A stretch of DNA of 64,000 nt from Aquimarina megaterium XH134. Its GTDB lineage: Bacteria; Bacteroidota; Bacteroidia; Flavobacteriales; Flavobacteriaceae. The position numbers and the translations under genes are program-made. The notes below the pieces were generated by a model. That model did not search any database, was not told the origin of the DNA, and saw only the letters and a list, made by a program, of their open reading frames with translations. The stretch covers positions 107,550 to 171,549 of the forward strand of contig NZ_JACB01000032.1 in assembly GCF_000520975.1 (NCBI RefSeq), in the 5' to 3' direction. This document shows positions 42,272 through 51,487 of the stretch, one piece after another (positions within the stretch are counted from its first letter, which is position 1; each line of letters starts with the position of its first letter).

Positions 42272-45200
42272 ATGCTTAATAAAATAATTAGGTATTCCAT
42301 AACTCATAAATTGATTATTGGATTACTAACACTAGCATTGATTATTTTGGGAATATATTCATCAAAACAGCTGCCGGTGGATGCTGTTCCCGATATTACA
42401 AATAATCAAGTACAGGTGATTACCTCTTCTCCAACATTGGCATCACCAGAAATAGAGCGGCTAATCACTTTTCCTGTAGAAATTACAATGGCTACCATTC
42501 CCGAAATTGAAGAAATACGTTCGTTTTCGCGTTTTGGACTATCAGTAGTAACCATTGTTTTTGAAGAAAACGTAGATGTGTATTGGGCAAGACAACAAGT
42601 TAGTGAACGTCTTGTCGAAGCACAATCCCAAATCCCTGAAAATATAGGAAAACCAGGGATAGCACCTTTAACTACTGGTCTGGGAGAAATTTACCAATAT
42701 GTTATTACTACAAAACCAGGTTACGAAGACCAATATGATGCAACAGAATTAAGAACTATTCAGGATTGGATTATAAAACGTCAACTATTGGGTACACCAG
42801 GAGTAGCAGATGTAAGTAGTTTTGGAGGATATCTAAAACAATATGAAATTGCAATACGTCCCGAACGATTAAATGCTATGAATATATCTATTTCTGAAAT
42901 ATTTAATGCATTAGAAAGTAATAATCAAAATACAGGTGGTGCCTATATAGAGAAGAATGATAAAGCCTTATTTATACGAAGTGAAGGATTGATAGGTACC
43001 ATAGAGGATATAAAAAACATTCTTATTAAACAAACATCTGATGGGATACCGGTTTTAATTAGTGATGTAGCCAAAGTACAAACCGGAAAAGCTATTCGTT
43101 ATGGCGCTACCACTCGTAATGGAGAGGGAGAAGTAGTAAGTGCTATTGTAATGATGCTTAAAGGAGCAAATTCTGCAGAAGTAATTAAAAATGTAAAAGA
43201 CAAAATAGCATCTATTACCAAAACGCTTCCAGAAGGAGTAATAATCGAACCTTTTTTAGATAGGACCAAATTAGTCAATAATGCAATTGGTACAGTGACT
43301 ACTAATCTTATAGAAGGAGCATTGATTGTTATTTTTATCCTATTATTATTACTAGGGAATTGGCGTGCAGGGCTTATTACAGCATCGGTAATACCATTGT
43401 CACTTTTGTTTGCCTTTAGTATGATGCACCTTTTTGAGGTTTCTGCAAATTTAATGAGTCTTGGGGCAATTGATTTTGGTTTGATAGTAGATGGTGCAGT
43501 AATTATTGTAGAAGCTACTTTGTTTCATCTTGGAGCTTTAAAACTTAATAGGAAGTTGACACAGAAAGAGATGGATGAAGAAGTGTATAAATCAGCTAGT
43601 AAAATCAGAAATTCTGCTGCTTTCGGTGAAATCATTATTCTTATTGTGTATTTACCCATTTTAGCCCTGGTAGGAACAGAAGGAAAAATGTTTGGTCCAA
43701 TGGCGAAGACAGTTGGTTTTGCTATCCTGGGAGCTTTCATACTATCACTAACTTATGTTCCTATGATGTCTGCATTGGTGTTGAGTAAAAAAGGAACCCA
43801 TAAAGAGAATATTTCTGATAAAATCATGAATTTTTTCTATAGACTATATGAACCTATAATTAAATGGTCGATGCGTAGTAGAATATTTATTCTGGCAATT
43901 ACATCAGGACTTTTTATAATAGCATATTTGGTGTTTAATAACCTTGGAGGAGAATTTATTCCAACACTTGAAGAAGGTGATTTTGCTGTAGAAACCAGAG
44001 TACTTACCGGAAGCTCTCTTTCTAATACAATAAAAGCTACAACCAAAGCAGAGAAAATAGTACTCGATAATTTTCCAGAAGTATTACAAGTGGTTTCAAA
44101 AATTGGTTCGGGAGAAATACCTACTGATCCTATGCCTGTAGAAGCCGCAGATATGATGATTATTCTTAAAGATAAATCAAAGTGGGTATCTGCTTCCAAT
44201 CGTTCAGAATTGGCTAATAAAATGGCAGAAGCTTTAGAAGTGCTACCAGGAGTGGCTTTTGGTTTTCAACAACCTATTCAGATGCGATTTAATGAACTAA
44301 TGACAGGGGTACGCCAGGATGTAGCCATAAAAATATATGGAGAGGATTTAACCCGACTTTCCTCTTATGCCAATCAGATTGGTAAAATTGCAGGAAAAGT
44401 TAAAGGAGCAGTCGATGTTTATGTAGAAGAGGTGACAGGAGTACCACAAATCGTAATCGATTATAATAGAGCCCAATTGGCAAAGTATGGCTTGGATATT
44501 AAAGCAGTTAATAATACAATTCAGGCAGCTTTTGCAGGGGCATCTACAGGATTGGTGTATGAAGGAGAGAAACGTTTTGACTTGGTAGTACGATTAGATA
44601 ATAGTAACAGAACCAGTCTTGCAGATGTGCAGAATCTTTATATTAATGGGCGTAATGGAGAGCAAATTCCATTGCAACAACTGGCAACTGTGTCTATCAA
44701 AGATGGCCCTTATCAAATACAACGAGATAATACAAGAAGACGTATTATCATCGCTTTCAATGTTCGGGATCGCGATGTCGAGAGTGTTGTAAAAGAAATT
44801 AGCGCTAAAATTGATAATCAGGTAAATTTTGAATCAGGATACACCGTTGCTTATGGTGGTCAATTTGAAAATCTGATCAAAGCTAAGCAACGTTTGGCGA
44901 TAGCAGTTCCTTTAGCATTACTGCTTATTTTCATTCTATTGTATTTTACTTTTGGTTCTTTAAAACAAGGAGTTTTAATATTTACTGCAATCCCTCTTTC
45001 TGCTATAGGAGGTGTCTTTGCTCTTTGGCTTAGAGATTTGCCATTTAGCATTTCTGCTGGCGTTGGTTTTATAGCCTTATTTGGCGTAGCAGTCTTAAAC
45101 GGAATTGTACTTATTGCAGAATTTAATCGATTAAAAAAAGAAGGTATTACCGATATTTTTGAACGAATCTATAAAGGAACCAAAACTCGATTACGACCCG

Positions 45201-46660
45201 TAATTATGACTGCAACTGTTGCTTCATTAGGATTTTTACCAATGGCAATTTCTCAAACTTCGGGAGCAGAGGTACAGCGACCTCTGGCAACAGTAGTTAT
45301 AGGAGGATTGATTACCGCTACTTTTTTAACTCTGGTAGTATTACCTATTCTCTATTATTATTTTGAAAAAAGAGTACAAATGAAACCAAAAAAAGCAATG
45401 CTTTTACTAGTAGTATTTCTTGGAGTAACAGGAAATATGACTAGCATAAATGCTCAGACTAGTGAAGCAAAAACCATATATCAAAGTATAGAAGAAGTTA
45501 TGGACGCAGCTTTAAGAAATAATCCAAACCTAAAAGTTGCTGCGCTTCAAACCAAGAAAGAACATGCCTTAAAAGGAACTAGTTTTAACCTGCCCAAAAC
45601 TGATTTTGATCTGACATATGGACAAACCAATAGCGATTTTGATAATGATACTCGGTTTAGTATCAGCCAGACGTTTGCCTTTCCTACGCTTTACACCAAC
45701 CAGAATAAGTTGGCTAAAGCAACAATAAAATCCAGTGAATTGAATCAGGAAGTGGTTCAAAATAAAATAGTAACACAATTAAAAGCAACGTATTATCAAT
45801 TGTGGTTCCTAAAGAGTAAGCAACAATTACTTCAAAAACAAGATAGTATTTATCAGCGATTTGTATATGCTGCAAACCTGCGATTTAAAACAGGAGAAAG
45901 TAATGCATTAGAACAAGCAACAGCCAATGCAGAAGTTGCAGATTTACAAATTAAAATACAGGAGAATAATGCAACCATACGAGGATATCAATTGCTTATG
46001 CAAAAATTGGTAAATTCTGAAAACAAGGTTGATATTGCTGTAGGAGATTTAAAAGTAAAATCAAATTTACTGCCAGTAGATCAAAATACTACAGCTGTAG
46101 AAAAAAATCCTACACTATCTTTTTACAAGGAACAAATAGCGATTGCCGATATTAAGAAATCGGTAGCCGTATCAAAAATGCTTCCCGATATCACATTAGG
46201 GTATTTTAATCAATCTTTTAATGGCCCGGGACAAACCGCAAATGGATCCGATGTGATTTTTGATTCTGGAGACAGATTTACCGGGGTAAAGTTAGGTTTG
46301 GCTATTCCGATATGGGGCAAACCACATGCAGCAAAAATAAAAGCTGCCAAAATTCGTCAAAAAGAAAGTCAGGCACAGTTAGATGTGGTTGAAAATGAAG
46401 TCACTACTCGGTTAAATATGCTTTTGGAACGACTAGAAAAAAACCAAAAGAACTTGTTGTATTATGAGAAAAATGCGCTTTCACAATCCGAACTGTTATT
46501 AAAACAATCTCAGCGAGGTTTTACAGAAGGAGCTATAGGATATATAGAATATGTACAAGGACTCAATCGGGCACTAGAAATTCAAACCAAATACTTAGAA
46601 TTCATAAACGCTTACAATCAAACTCTTATCGAAATTGAAAGTATAAACGCAATTCAATAA
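42272..46660 (+). CDS. CusA/CzcA-type metal efflux RND pump fused to a TolC-like outer membrane factor
   Basis: 1462 aa. Residues 1 to about 1035 are a heavy-metal RND transporter: YSSKQLPVDAVPDITNNQV at the N-terminus, the proton-relay helix GAIDFGLIVDGAVIIVE, and the usual 12 membrane helices and periplasmic loops. At residue 1037 begins MKPKKAMLLLVVFLGVTG, a signal-peptide-like stretch ending INAQ near 1060, followed by about 400 residues of TolC-type outer membrane factor (PKTDFDLTYGQTN, RFKTGESNALEQATANAE, GFTEGAIGYIEYVQGLN). The pump and outer membrane exit duct of a tripartite efflux system are thus encoded by one frame. Internal cleavage by signal peptidase would release the duct. The adaptor follows 2 bp later. 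Confidence 0.92.
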   Translation: MLNKIIRYSITHKLIIGLLTLALIILGIYSSKQLPVDAVPDITNNQVQVITSSPTLASPEIERLITFPVEITMATIPEIEEIRSFSRFGLSVVTIVFEENVDVYWARQQVSERLVEAQSQIPENIGKPGIAPLTTGLGEIYQYVITTKPGYEDQYDATELRTIQDWIIKRQLLGTPGVADVSSFGGYLKQYEIAIRPERLNAMNISISEIFNALESNNQNTGGAYIEKNDKALFIRSEGLIGTIEDIKNILIKQTSDGIPVLISDVAKVQTGKAIRYGATTRNGEGEVVSAIVMMLKGANSAEVIKNVKDKIASITKTLPEGVIIEPFLDRTKLVNNAIGTVTTNLIEGALIVIFILLLLLGNWRAGLITASVIPLSLLFAFSMMHLFEVSANLMSLGAIDFGLIVDGAVIIVEATLFHLGALKLNRKLTQKEMDEEVYKSASKIRNSAAFGEIIILIVYLPILALVGTEGKMFGPMAKTVGFAILGAFILSLTYVPMMSALVLSKKGTHKENISDKIMNFFYRLYEPIIKWSMRSRIFILAITSGLFIIAYLVFNNLGGEFIPTLEEGDFAVETRVLTGSSLSNTIKATTKAEKIVLDNFPEVLQVVSKIGSGEIPTDPMPVEAADMMIILKDKSKWVSASNRSELANKMAEALEVLPGVAFGFQQPIQMRFNELMTGVRQDVAIKIYGEDLTRLSSYANQIGKIAGKVKGAVDVYVEEVTGVPQIVIDYNRAQLAKYGLDIKAVNNTIQAAFAGASTGLVYEGEKRFDLVVRLDNSNRTSLADVQNLYINGRNGEQIPLQQLATVSIKDGPYQIQRDNTRRRIIIAFNVRDRDVESVVKEISAKIDNQVNFESGYTVAYGGQFENLIKAKQRLAIAVPLALLLIFILLYFTFGSLKQGVLIFTAIPLSAIGGVFALWLRDLPFSISAGVGFIALFGVAVLNGIVLIAEFNRLKKEGITDIFERIYKGTKTRLRPVIMTATVASLGFLPMAISQTSGAEVQRPLATVVIGGLITATFLTLVVLPILYYYFEKRVQMKPKKAMLLLVVFLGVTGNMTSINAQTSEAKTIYQSIEEVMDAALRNNPNLKVAALQTKKEHALKGTSFNLPKTDFDLTYGQTNSDFDNDTRFSISQTFAFPTLYTNQNKLAKATIKSSELNQEVVQNKIVTQLKATYYQLWFLKSKQQLLQKQDSIYQRFVYAANLRFKTGESNALEQATANAEVADLQIKIQENNATIRGYQLLMQKLVNSENKVDIAVGDLKVKSNLLPVDQNTTAVEKNPTLSFYKEQIAIADIKKSVAVSKMLPDITLGYFNQSFNGPGQTANGSDVIFDSGDRFTGVKLGLAIPIWGKPHAAKIKAAKIRQKESQAQLDVVENEVTTRLNMLLERLEKNQKNLLYYEKNALSQSELLLKQSQRGFTEGAIGYIEYVQGLNRALEIQTKYLEFINAYNQTLIEIESINAIQ

Positions 46661-46662
46661 AA

Positions 46663-47856
46663 ATGAAAACAAACATATATAAATTAATAGCTATATTCAT
46701 ACTTCTGCTTATCTTAGGGTGTAATAATAAACCAACTACAACTTCTGAGGAAAAACATGAAGAAGGTAACGAAAACTTTATTGAGTTGACCGATGAACAA
46801 ATGAAGCAAACTCAGATAGAAATAGGTAAAGCTCAGAAACGTAAAATAGGAAATGAGTTAAGTGTAAATGGGATGATCGATGTTCCGCCACAAAGTAATC
46901 TTTCTATTACAGTTCCTTATGGAGGGTTTTTGAAATTTACCGATATGTTACCAGGCACACGATTAAGAAAAGGACAACTTGTAGCAAGAGTAGAGAATCC
47001 TGATTTTATAGAGTTTCAAAGAGATTACCTCGAAGCAGTTGCAAAAAATGAATACCTGAAAGCAGATTATAAACGTCAGGAAACACTAAATAAAGAAAAT
47101 GTCTCTTCGACAAAAGTATTTCAAAAGGCAAAAAGCGATTACCTAATTAATAAAGCAAATATTCAGGCGTTAGAAAGTAAATTAAAAATGGTAGGTATCA
47201 ATCCTTCTAATGTAAACAATGGAAGAGTATCTTCTATGGTAAATGTATATTCTCCTATTAATGGAGTAGTGAGAGAAGTATATGTAAATACCGGAAAATA
47301 CTTTGGATCAGAAGACGTGTTAATGGATATCACTAATGCCGAAGATTTGCATGTCGAGCTCAAAGTGTATGAAGATGATATCCCATTAATAAAAAATGAG
47401 CAACGTATTCGTTTTCGATTAGCAAATGAACCTGATAAATGGATGGAAGCAGAGGTTTTCTTGATAGGTAATAATGTAAGTGATGATAGATCAATAACTA
47501 TTCATGGGCATTTAAAAGAGAAAAACCAGGAGTTGCTTCCGGGAATGTTTGTAAACGCAAAAATTGAAGTCGGTGCTCGCGAAGCATATGCGGTTCCAGA
47601 AGAAGCCATAGTTCGTTTTGATGGAAACCATTATGTTTTTGCAGCAGGAGAAAAAAGAAGCGAGGGAGAAACAATGGTTACAGATTTTGAAATGATACCG
47701 ATCACCAAAGGGACCGAAGAAGAAGGATTCGTAGCGATTACATTAGAGGATAAAAATAAAGATATTAGTATCATTCGATTAGTAATAAAAGATGCTTTTA
47801 CCATTTTAGGGAAGGCAAAAAATAGTGAAGAAGGAGGTCACGGTCACGGGCATTAA
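46663..47856 (+). CDS. CusB-like efflux adaptor lipoprotein
   Basis: 397 aa. Lipobox LILGC (Cys20), so it is tethered to a membrane. Membrane-fusion architecture: a beta-barrel and lipoyl half-motif (SITVPYGGFLKFTDMLPGTRLRKGQLVARVENPD), a coiled-coil hairpin (about 120-175), the second lipoyl half (VYSPINGVVREVYVNTGKYF), a barrel and a membrane-proximal domain. The C-terminus ends GGHGHGH, a probable metal-binding tail. It links the RND pump to the outer membrane duct. Confidence 0.9.
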   Translation: MKTNIYKLIAIFILLLILGCNNKPTTTSEEKHEEGNENFIELTDEQMKQTQIEIGKAQKRKIGNELSVNGMIDVPPQSNLSITVPYGGFLKFTDMLPGTRLRKGQLVARVENPDFIEFQRDYLEAVAKNEYLKADYKRQETLNKENVSSTKVFQKAKSDYLINKANIQALESKLKMVGINPSNVNNGRVSSMVNVYSPINGVVREVYVNTGKYFGSEDVLMDITNAEDLHVELKVYEDDIPLIKNEQRIRFRLANEPDKWMEAEVFLIGNNVSDDRSITIHGHLKEKNQELLPGMFVNAKIEVGAREAYAVPEEAIVRFDGNHYVFAAGEKRSEGETMVTDFEMIPITKGTEEEGFVAITLEDKNKDISIIRLVIKDAFTILGKAKNSEEGGHGHGH

Positions 47857-47858
47857 TA

Positions 47859-48272
47859 ATGAACACTATTGAAAGTTTTTTAGAATCAAAGAAAGTACGA
47901 CCAACAGCGATGCGATTATTGGTCTATAAATATATGACTCAGAGTAATGTAGCTAAAACACTTGGAGATATTGAAAATGCTTTTGCAAAAGCAGATAGAA
48001 CAACGCTGTATAGAACCGTAAAGACATTTGAGGAAAAAGGTATAGTACACCAGGTAGATGATGGAACGGGCACGATAAAATATGCGCTTTGCGAAGCTGG
48101 TTGTAATTGTGATATTGACAGAGATTTACATTTACATTTTCGTTGTAATAACTGTAGAGAAACGACATGTCTTACAGAGCATAAAATTCCTCAAATCAAT
48201 TTACCAGATGGATATATAGCAGAAGACATGAATTTGGTCATAAAAGGTATATGTGAGCATTGTAGCGGTTAA
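47859..48272 (+). CDS. Fur-family transcriptional regulator
   Basis: 137 aa. N-terminal winged HTH (RPTAMRLLVYKYM, DRTTLYRTVKTFEEKGIVH) and a C-terminal dimerisation domain with metal ligands: HLHFRCNNCRETTC and ICEHC supply two CxxC structural zinc sites, and several His are present. It could be Zur-like or a dedicated efflux regulator. It is the last gene of the operon, 2 bp after the adaptor gene. It probably represses the locus through the TGCA...TGCA motifs at 41793 and 48277. Confidence 0.85.
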   Translation: MNTIESFLESKKVRPTAMRLLVYKYMTQSNVAKTLGDIENAFAKADRTTLYRTVKTFEEKGIVHQVDDGTGTIKYALCEAGCNCDIDRDLHLHFRCNNCRETTCLTEHKIPQINLPDGYIAEDMNLVIKGICEHCSG

Positions 48273-48276
48273 TAAA

Positions 48277-48312
48277 TGCACTTCCGTTGCATGACTACTG
48301 TACATATTTTTG
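48277..48312 (+). promoter_or_regulatory. Metal-efflux operator and -7 box, copy B
   Basis: TGCACTTCCGTTGCATGA (48277-48294) matches copy A at TGCA, T, CC, TTGCAT and the final A. After 10 bp comes TATTTTTG (48305-48312), a consensus -7 box. The predicted start is near 48318, 13 bp before ATG 48331. Confidence 0.6.
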
Positions 48313-48330
48313 TATAAAACATGTAATTAT

Positions 48331-48699
48331 ATGAAGTTTAATATAACAATACCACCAAAGCTTAAAATCGAATATGATAAAGAATTGTCGCTTTATAAAA
48401 CGGCATTATCCAATAACAATTTGCCAAAAGCCTGGGATCATTTAGAACGCAGCCATATTTTGGGGCAATCATACCCGTGGGAGCATTCTTATACGCATTA
48501 TTTAATGCTTAAATATGGCGTGCTTACCAGAGATATCAAAGAGATTTTTGGACAAGTTATTCGCTTGATTGTGGGTGGTTGGAAATCTTTTATTAATAAG
48601 GTCCCTATTGGTAATACAGGAGGTGCTAATGTACCTCCTTTAAAAACAATGCCTATACCTCATGATTTGAAAATAAAATTAGAATCATACCAAAAGTAA
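48331..48699 (+). CDS. DUF3703 family protein
   Basis: 122 aa from ATG 48331; the longer frame from TTG 48310 overlaps the -7 box and is rejected. The ERSHILGQSYPWEHSYTHYLML and VPIGNTGGANVPPLKTMPIP stretches match DUF3703, a small family of unknown function linked to metal-resistance genes. Its stop codon is followed after 2 bp by the CDF gene, so they are one transcript. Confidence 0.8.
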   Translation: MKFNITIPPKLKIEYDKELSLYKTALSNNNLPKAWDHLERSHILGQSYPWEHSYTHYLMLKYGVLTRDIKEIFGQVIRLIVGGWKSFINKVPIGNTGGANVPPLKTMPIPHDLKIKLESYQK

Positions 48700-48701
48700 T
48701 T

Positions 48702-49583
48702 ATGGGACACGACCACTCACATGACCACGCAGGAAAGAATTTAAAAATTGCATTTTTTCTAAATTTGGGCTTTACAATTTTAGAAATTATAGGAGGTCTT
48801 TATGTAAATAGCATTGCTATTATTTCTGATGCTATTCATGATTTAGGAGATTCACTTTCTTTAGGTACTGCATGGTACCTCGAAGGGAAATCTAAAAAAG
48901 AAGCCGATGCCAAATTCTCATTTGGTTATAGGCGTTTCTCTCTCTTAGGTGCCCTGATTAATAGCATTGTTTTGATTTTAGGATCCATTTATGTGATTTA
49001 TGAAGCCATAGGCAGATTATTAGAACCCGAACATTCTGATGCTGGAGGAATGATTGTTTTTGCACTTATAGGAATAGCAGTTAATGGTTATGCAGCATGG
49101 AAAGTAAGTAGCGGGAAATCGTTGAATGAGAAAGTGGTTTCCTGGCACTTGTTAGAAGATGTATTGGGTTGGGTTGCTGTACTTTTTGCAGCGATTGCTA
49201 TATATTTTACAGATGTACAGTACCTTGACCCTGCCCTTTCTCTTTTAATAACCCTGTATATTCTATATAATGTTATTAAGCGATTAAAAGAAACATTATT
49301 CGTATTTCTACAGGGAATTCCGAAAGATATTAATATAGAAGAAGTAAAATCAAAAATACTACAAGTACCACGTGTTGATTCTATACACCACCTACATGTA
49401 TGGTCACTAGAGGGAGAACATCATGTTTTTACAGCACATGTTAAGCTAAAAGACATTACAGAAACCGATCAGATTATTTATATAAAATCAGAAGTTAAAA
49501 AGGCCTTAATGATCTATCATTTTAGCCACTGTACTATTGAAACAGAATTGGATGGTGAAATGTGTATGGTAACAAAGCAATAA
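48702..49583 (+). CDS. Cation diffusion facilitator (CzcD-like) transporter
   Basis: 293 aa with six membrane helices. His-rich N-terminus MGHDHSHDHAG. The zinc site is formed by SDAIHDLGD in TM2 and WHLLEDVLGW in TM5. The C-terminal cytosolic domain has the metal-sensing fold (VDSIHHLHVWSLEGEHHVFTAH). It exports Zn, Co or Cd from cytoplasm to periplasm, from where the CusABC-type pump could expel it. Convergent with the cupin gene, with only 4 bp between stops. Confidence 0.92.
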   Translation: MGHDHSHDHAGKNLKIAFFLNLGFTILEIIGGLYVNSIAIISDAIHDLGDSLSLGTAWYLEGKSKKEADAKFSFGYRRFSLLGALINSIVLILGSIYVIYEAIGRLLEPEHSDAGGMIVFALIGIAVNGYAAWKVSSGKSLNEKVVSWHLLEDVLGWVAVLFAAIAIYFTDVQYLDPALSLLITLYILYNVIKRLKETLFVFLQGIPKDINIEEVKSKILQVPRVDSIHHLHVWSLEGEHHVFTAHVKLKDITETDQIIYIKSEVKKALMIYHFSHCTIETELDGEMCMVTKQ

Positions 49584-49587
49584 GAGG

Positions 49588-49977
49588 TTATTTATATTCT
49601 ATTGTATTAAACTTTAATAGCAAATTACCAGTATTTTTTAAATCATGAACAAAATCACCTTTGGTATCATGATCATAATATGATAGATCTCCTTTTTGGT
49701 ACTTTATTTCGACAATCCTACCATTTTCATGATGAGATATGGCAACCCCTTGGGTTAAACAAATCCAGGTATAGTTTTTTGTATGTTTATGAAACGGTAA
49801 TTGATCTCCGGGTTTTAATAGTATAGACCAAACCTTAATACTATCATCTTCAAATAATAGAGTGTTTCCAATACGATTACTTTTATTGCTGTTTTGTAGT
49901 TCTTGCATTTTAGTGCTATCCCAATTTTTAAAACTACCGGCAGGATTAAGTTCTTTTGTGACCATAATTTTATACAT
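49588..49977 (-). CDS. Cupin-like small protein
   Basis: 129 aa. Cupin motif pattern LKPGDQLPFHKHTKNYTWICLTQG and GDLSYYDHDTKGDFVHDLKN gives a single small beta-barrel that could bind a metal via His residues. Its start overlaps the end of the ene-reductase frame by 8 bp, so it is the last gene of a four-gene operon on the minus strand. Confidence 0.7.
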   Translation of the reverse strand: MYKIMVTKELNPAGSFKNWDSTKMQELQNSNKSNRIGNTLLFEDDSIKVWSILLKPGDQLPFHKHTKNYTWICLTQGVAISHHENGRIVEIKYQKGDLSYYDHDTKGDFVHDLKNTGNLLLKFNTIEYK

Positions 49978-51076
49978 CTAAAAATGGATAATCGGTATAC
50001 CCTCTTGCATCCCCACCGCCAAAAAGAGTATGGGAATCAGAAATATCATTCATTGTAGCATTTAATTGTACTCGTTTCGGGTAATCAGGATTGGTTAGAA
50101 ATTTTCTTCCGAACCCTACCAGGTCAACTAAGTTTTTGCCCAATAGACCATTAGCTTCTTTGGGAGTTTTATTTCCTGTAGCTATAATTGTATGTGTAAA
50201 ATTAGCTCTCAATTTAATTCTGAAATCTTCTGGAATTATGGGAGCATCATCCCAATCGGCTTCGCATAAATGAATATAGATTACTCCTATTTCGTTTAAT
50301 GCTTTGGCAGCAATCATAATGGTCTCTAAAATTTCGGGGTCATTCATATCTTTAAAACTTATAAAAGGGGATAGTCGTACTCCTGTTTTATCAACACCTA
50401 TTTCATCTGCCACAGCTTGTGTAATTTCTTTAAGGATACGAATTCTGTTTTCTTTGGTGCCGCCGTATTCATCTGTTCTATGATTGCTATTACTTCGTAA
50501 AAACTGATCAATAAGATATCCATTTGCTCCATGAATTTCGACTCCATCAAAGCCGGCTTCGATAGCATTTTTTGCTCCTATCCTAAATTCTTCGATAACC
50601 TGGGTAATATCGCCTTTGGTCATTTCCCGAGGCTTTTCGACGGGAACAAATGTGGCATCACCATTAGGAGCACCATCAAAAATATATACTTGTGTATCTT
50701 TTGCTATTTCGGCAGAAGGAGCAATAGGTTGTAATCCATTTACTTTTGAAGAGCTAACACGTCCCACATGCCATAGTTGTAAAAAGATTTTACCACCTTT
50801 TTTGTGTACTGCCTCTGTAACGAGTTTCCAACCTTCGATTTGTTTCTGAGAATAGATTCCTGGAGTTTTTGCATAACCCATTCCTTGTACAGAAATTTGA
50901 GTAGCCTCGGTAATAATAATCCCGGCAGATGCTCTTTGTTCGTAATATTTTGCCATTAAAGCATTAGGTATATTTCCAGGTTCTTCTGCTCTGGAGCGTG
51001 TCATAGGAGCCATTAAAAAACGATTTTTTAATAAAATCCCATTCATTTTGTATTTTGTATATAGCGTGGTTTTCAT
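49970..51076 (-). CDS. Old yellow enzyme-type ene-reductase
   Basis: 368 aa. FMN-dependent alkene reductase of the NemA/OYE family. RFLMAPMTRSRAEEPGNIP near the N-terminus, IFLQLWHVGR, the active-site His/Asn pair EIHGANGYLIDQFL, RTDEYGG and the flavin-binding DLVGFGRKFLTNPD all fit. It reduces activated C=C bonds or electrophiles; the physiological substrate is unknown. It lies 3 bp after the DoxX-like gene. Confidence 0.9.
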   Translation of the reverse strand: MKTTLYTKYKMNGILLKNRFLMAPMTRSRAEEPGNIPNALMAKYYEQRASAGIIITEATQISVQGMGYAKTPGIYSQKQIEGWKLVTEAVHKKGGKIFLQLWHVGRVSSSKVNGLQPIAPSAEIAKDTQVYIFDGAPNGDATFVPVEKPREMTKGDITQVIEEFRIGAKNAIEAGFDGVEIHGANGYLIDQFLRSNSNHRTDEYGGTKENRIRILKEITQAVADEIGVDKTGVRLSPFISFKDMNDPEILETIMIAAKALNEIGVIYIHLCEADWDDAPIIPEDFRIKLRANFTHTIIATGNKTPKEANGLLGKNLVDLVGFGRKFLTNPDYPKRVQLNATMNDISDSHTLFGGGDARGYTDYPFLDV

Positions 51077-51079
51077 AAC

Positions 51080-51487
51080 TTATTTTTGTAAGAGGTTATC
51101 AATTGAAAAAGGGTTGTTTTGTGTTGTATCAATCAAAAGGTAAAAGAACAGTACGTAGACCATTTGAAATCCGACCCATTCCCATTGTTCGACCAAACAA
51201 GAACCAAAAATTAGAATAATCATTAGTATTCCTCCAGCGAGGCAGGTACGATAGGTAAATAACCCAAAAATTAGGAAGATACCAATCGTGAGTTCTGCAA
51301 AGGGCAATATTTTGGCAAAAGAAGAAATGAATATTTCGGGTAGTACTACTTCTTTATAAAGGTTTATCATCCAGTTGCTAAAGGTTTCTATTTTTGGAAT
51401 TCGTACCAATCCATGTGCTAAAAGGTTGGTGCCCATTGCTAATCGTAGTAGTAAATAGGCATGATTTTTTGAAGTTGTATTTTTCAT
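51080..51487 (-). CDS. DoxX-like membrane protein
   Basis: 135 aa with four hydrophobic segments. YLLLRLAMGTNLLAHGLVR and AKILPFAELTIGIFLIFGLF match the DoxX-like fold. Such proteins commonly accompany redox enzymes. It overlaps the deacetylase gene by 4 bp (ATGA). Confidence 0.72.
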   Translation of the reverse strand: MKNTTSKNHAYLLLRLAMGTNLLAHGLVRIPKIETFSNWMINLYKEVVLPEIFISSFAKILPFAELTIGIFLIFGLFTYRTCLAGGILMIILIFGSCLVEQWEWVGFQMVYVLFFYLLIDTTQNNPFSIDNLLQK

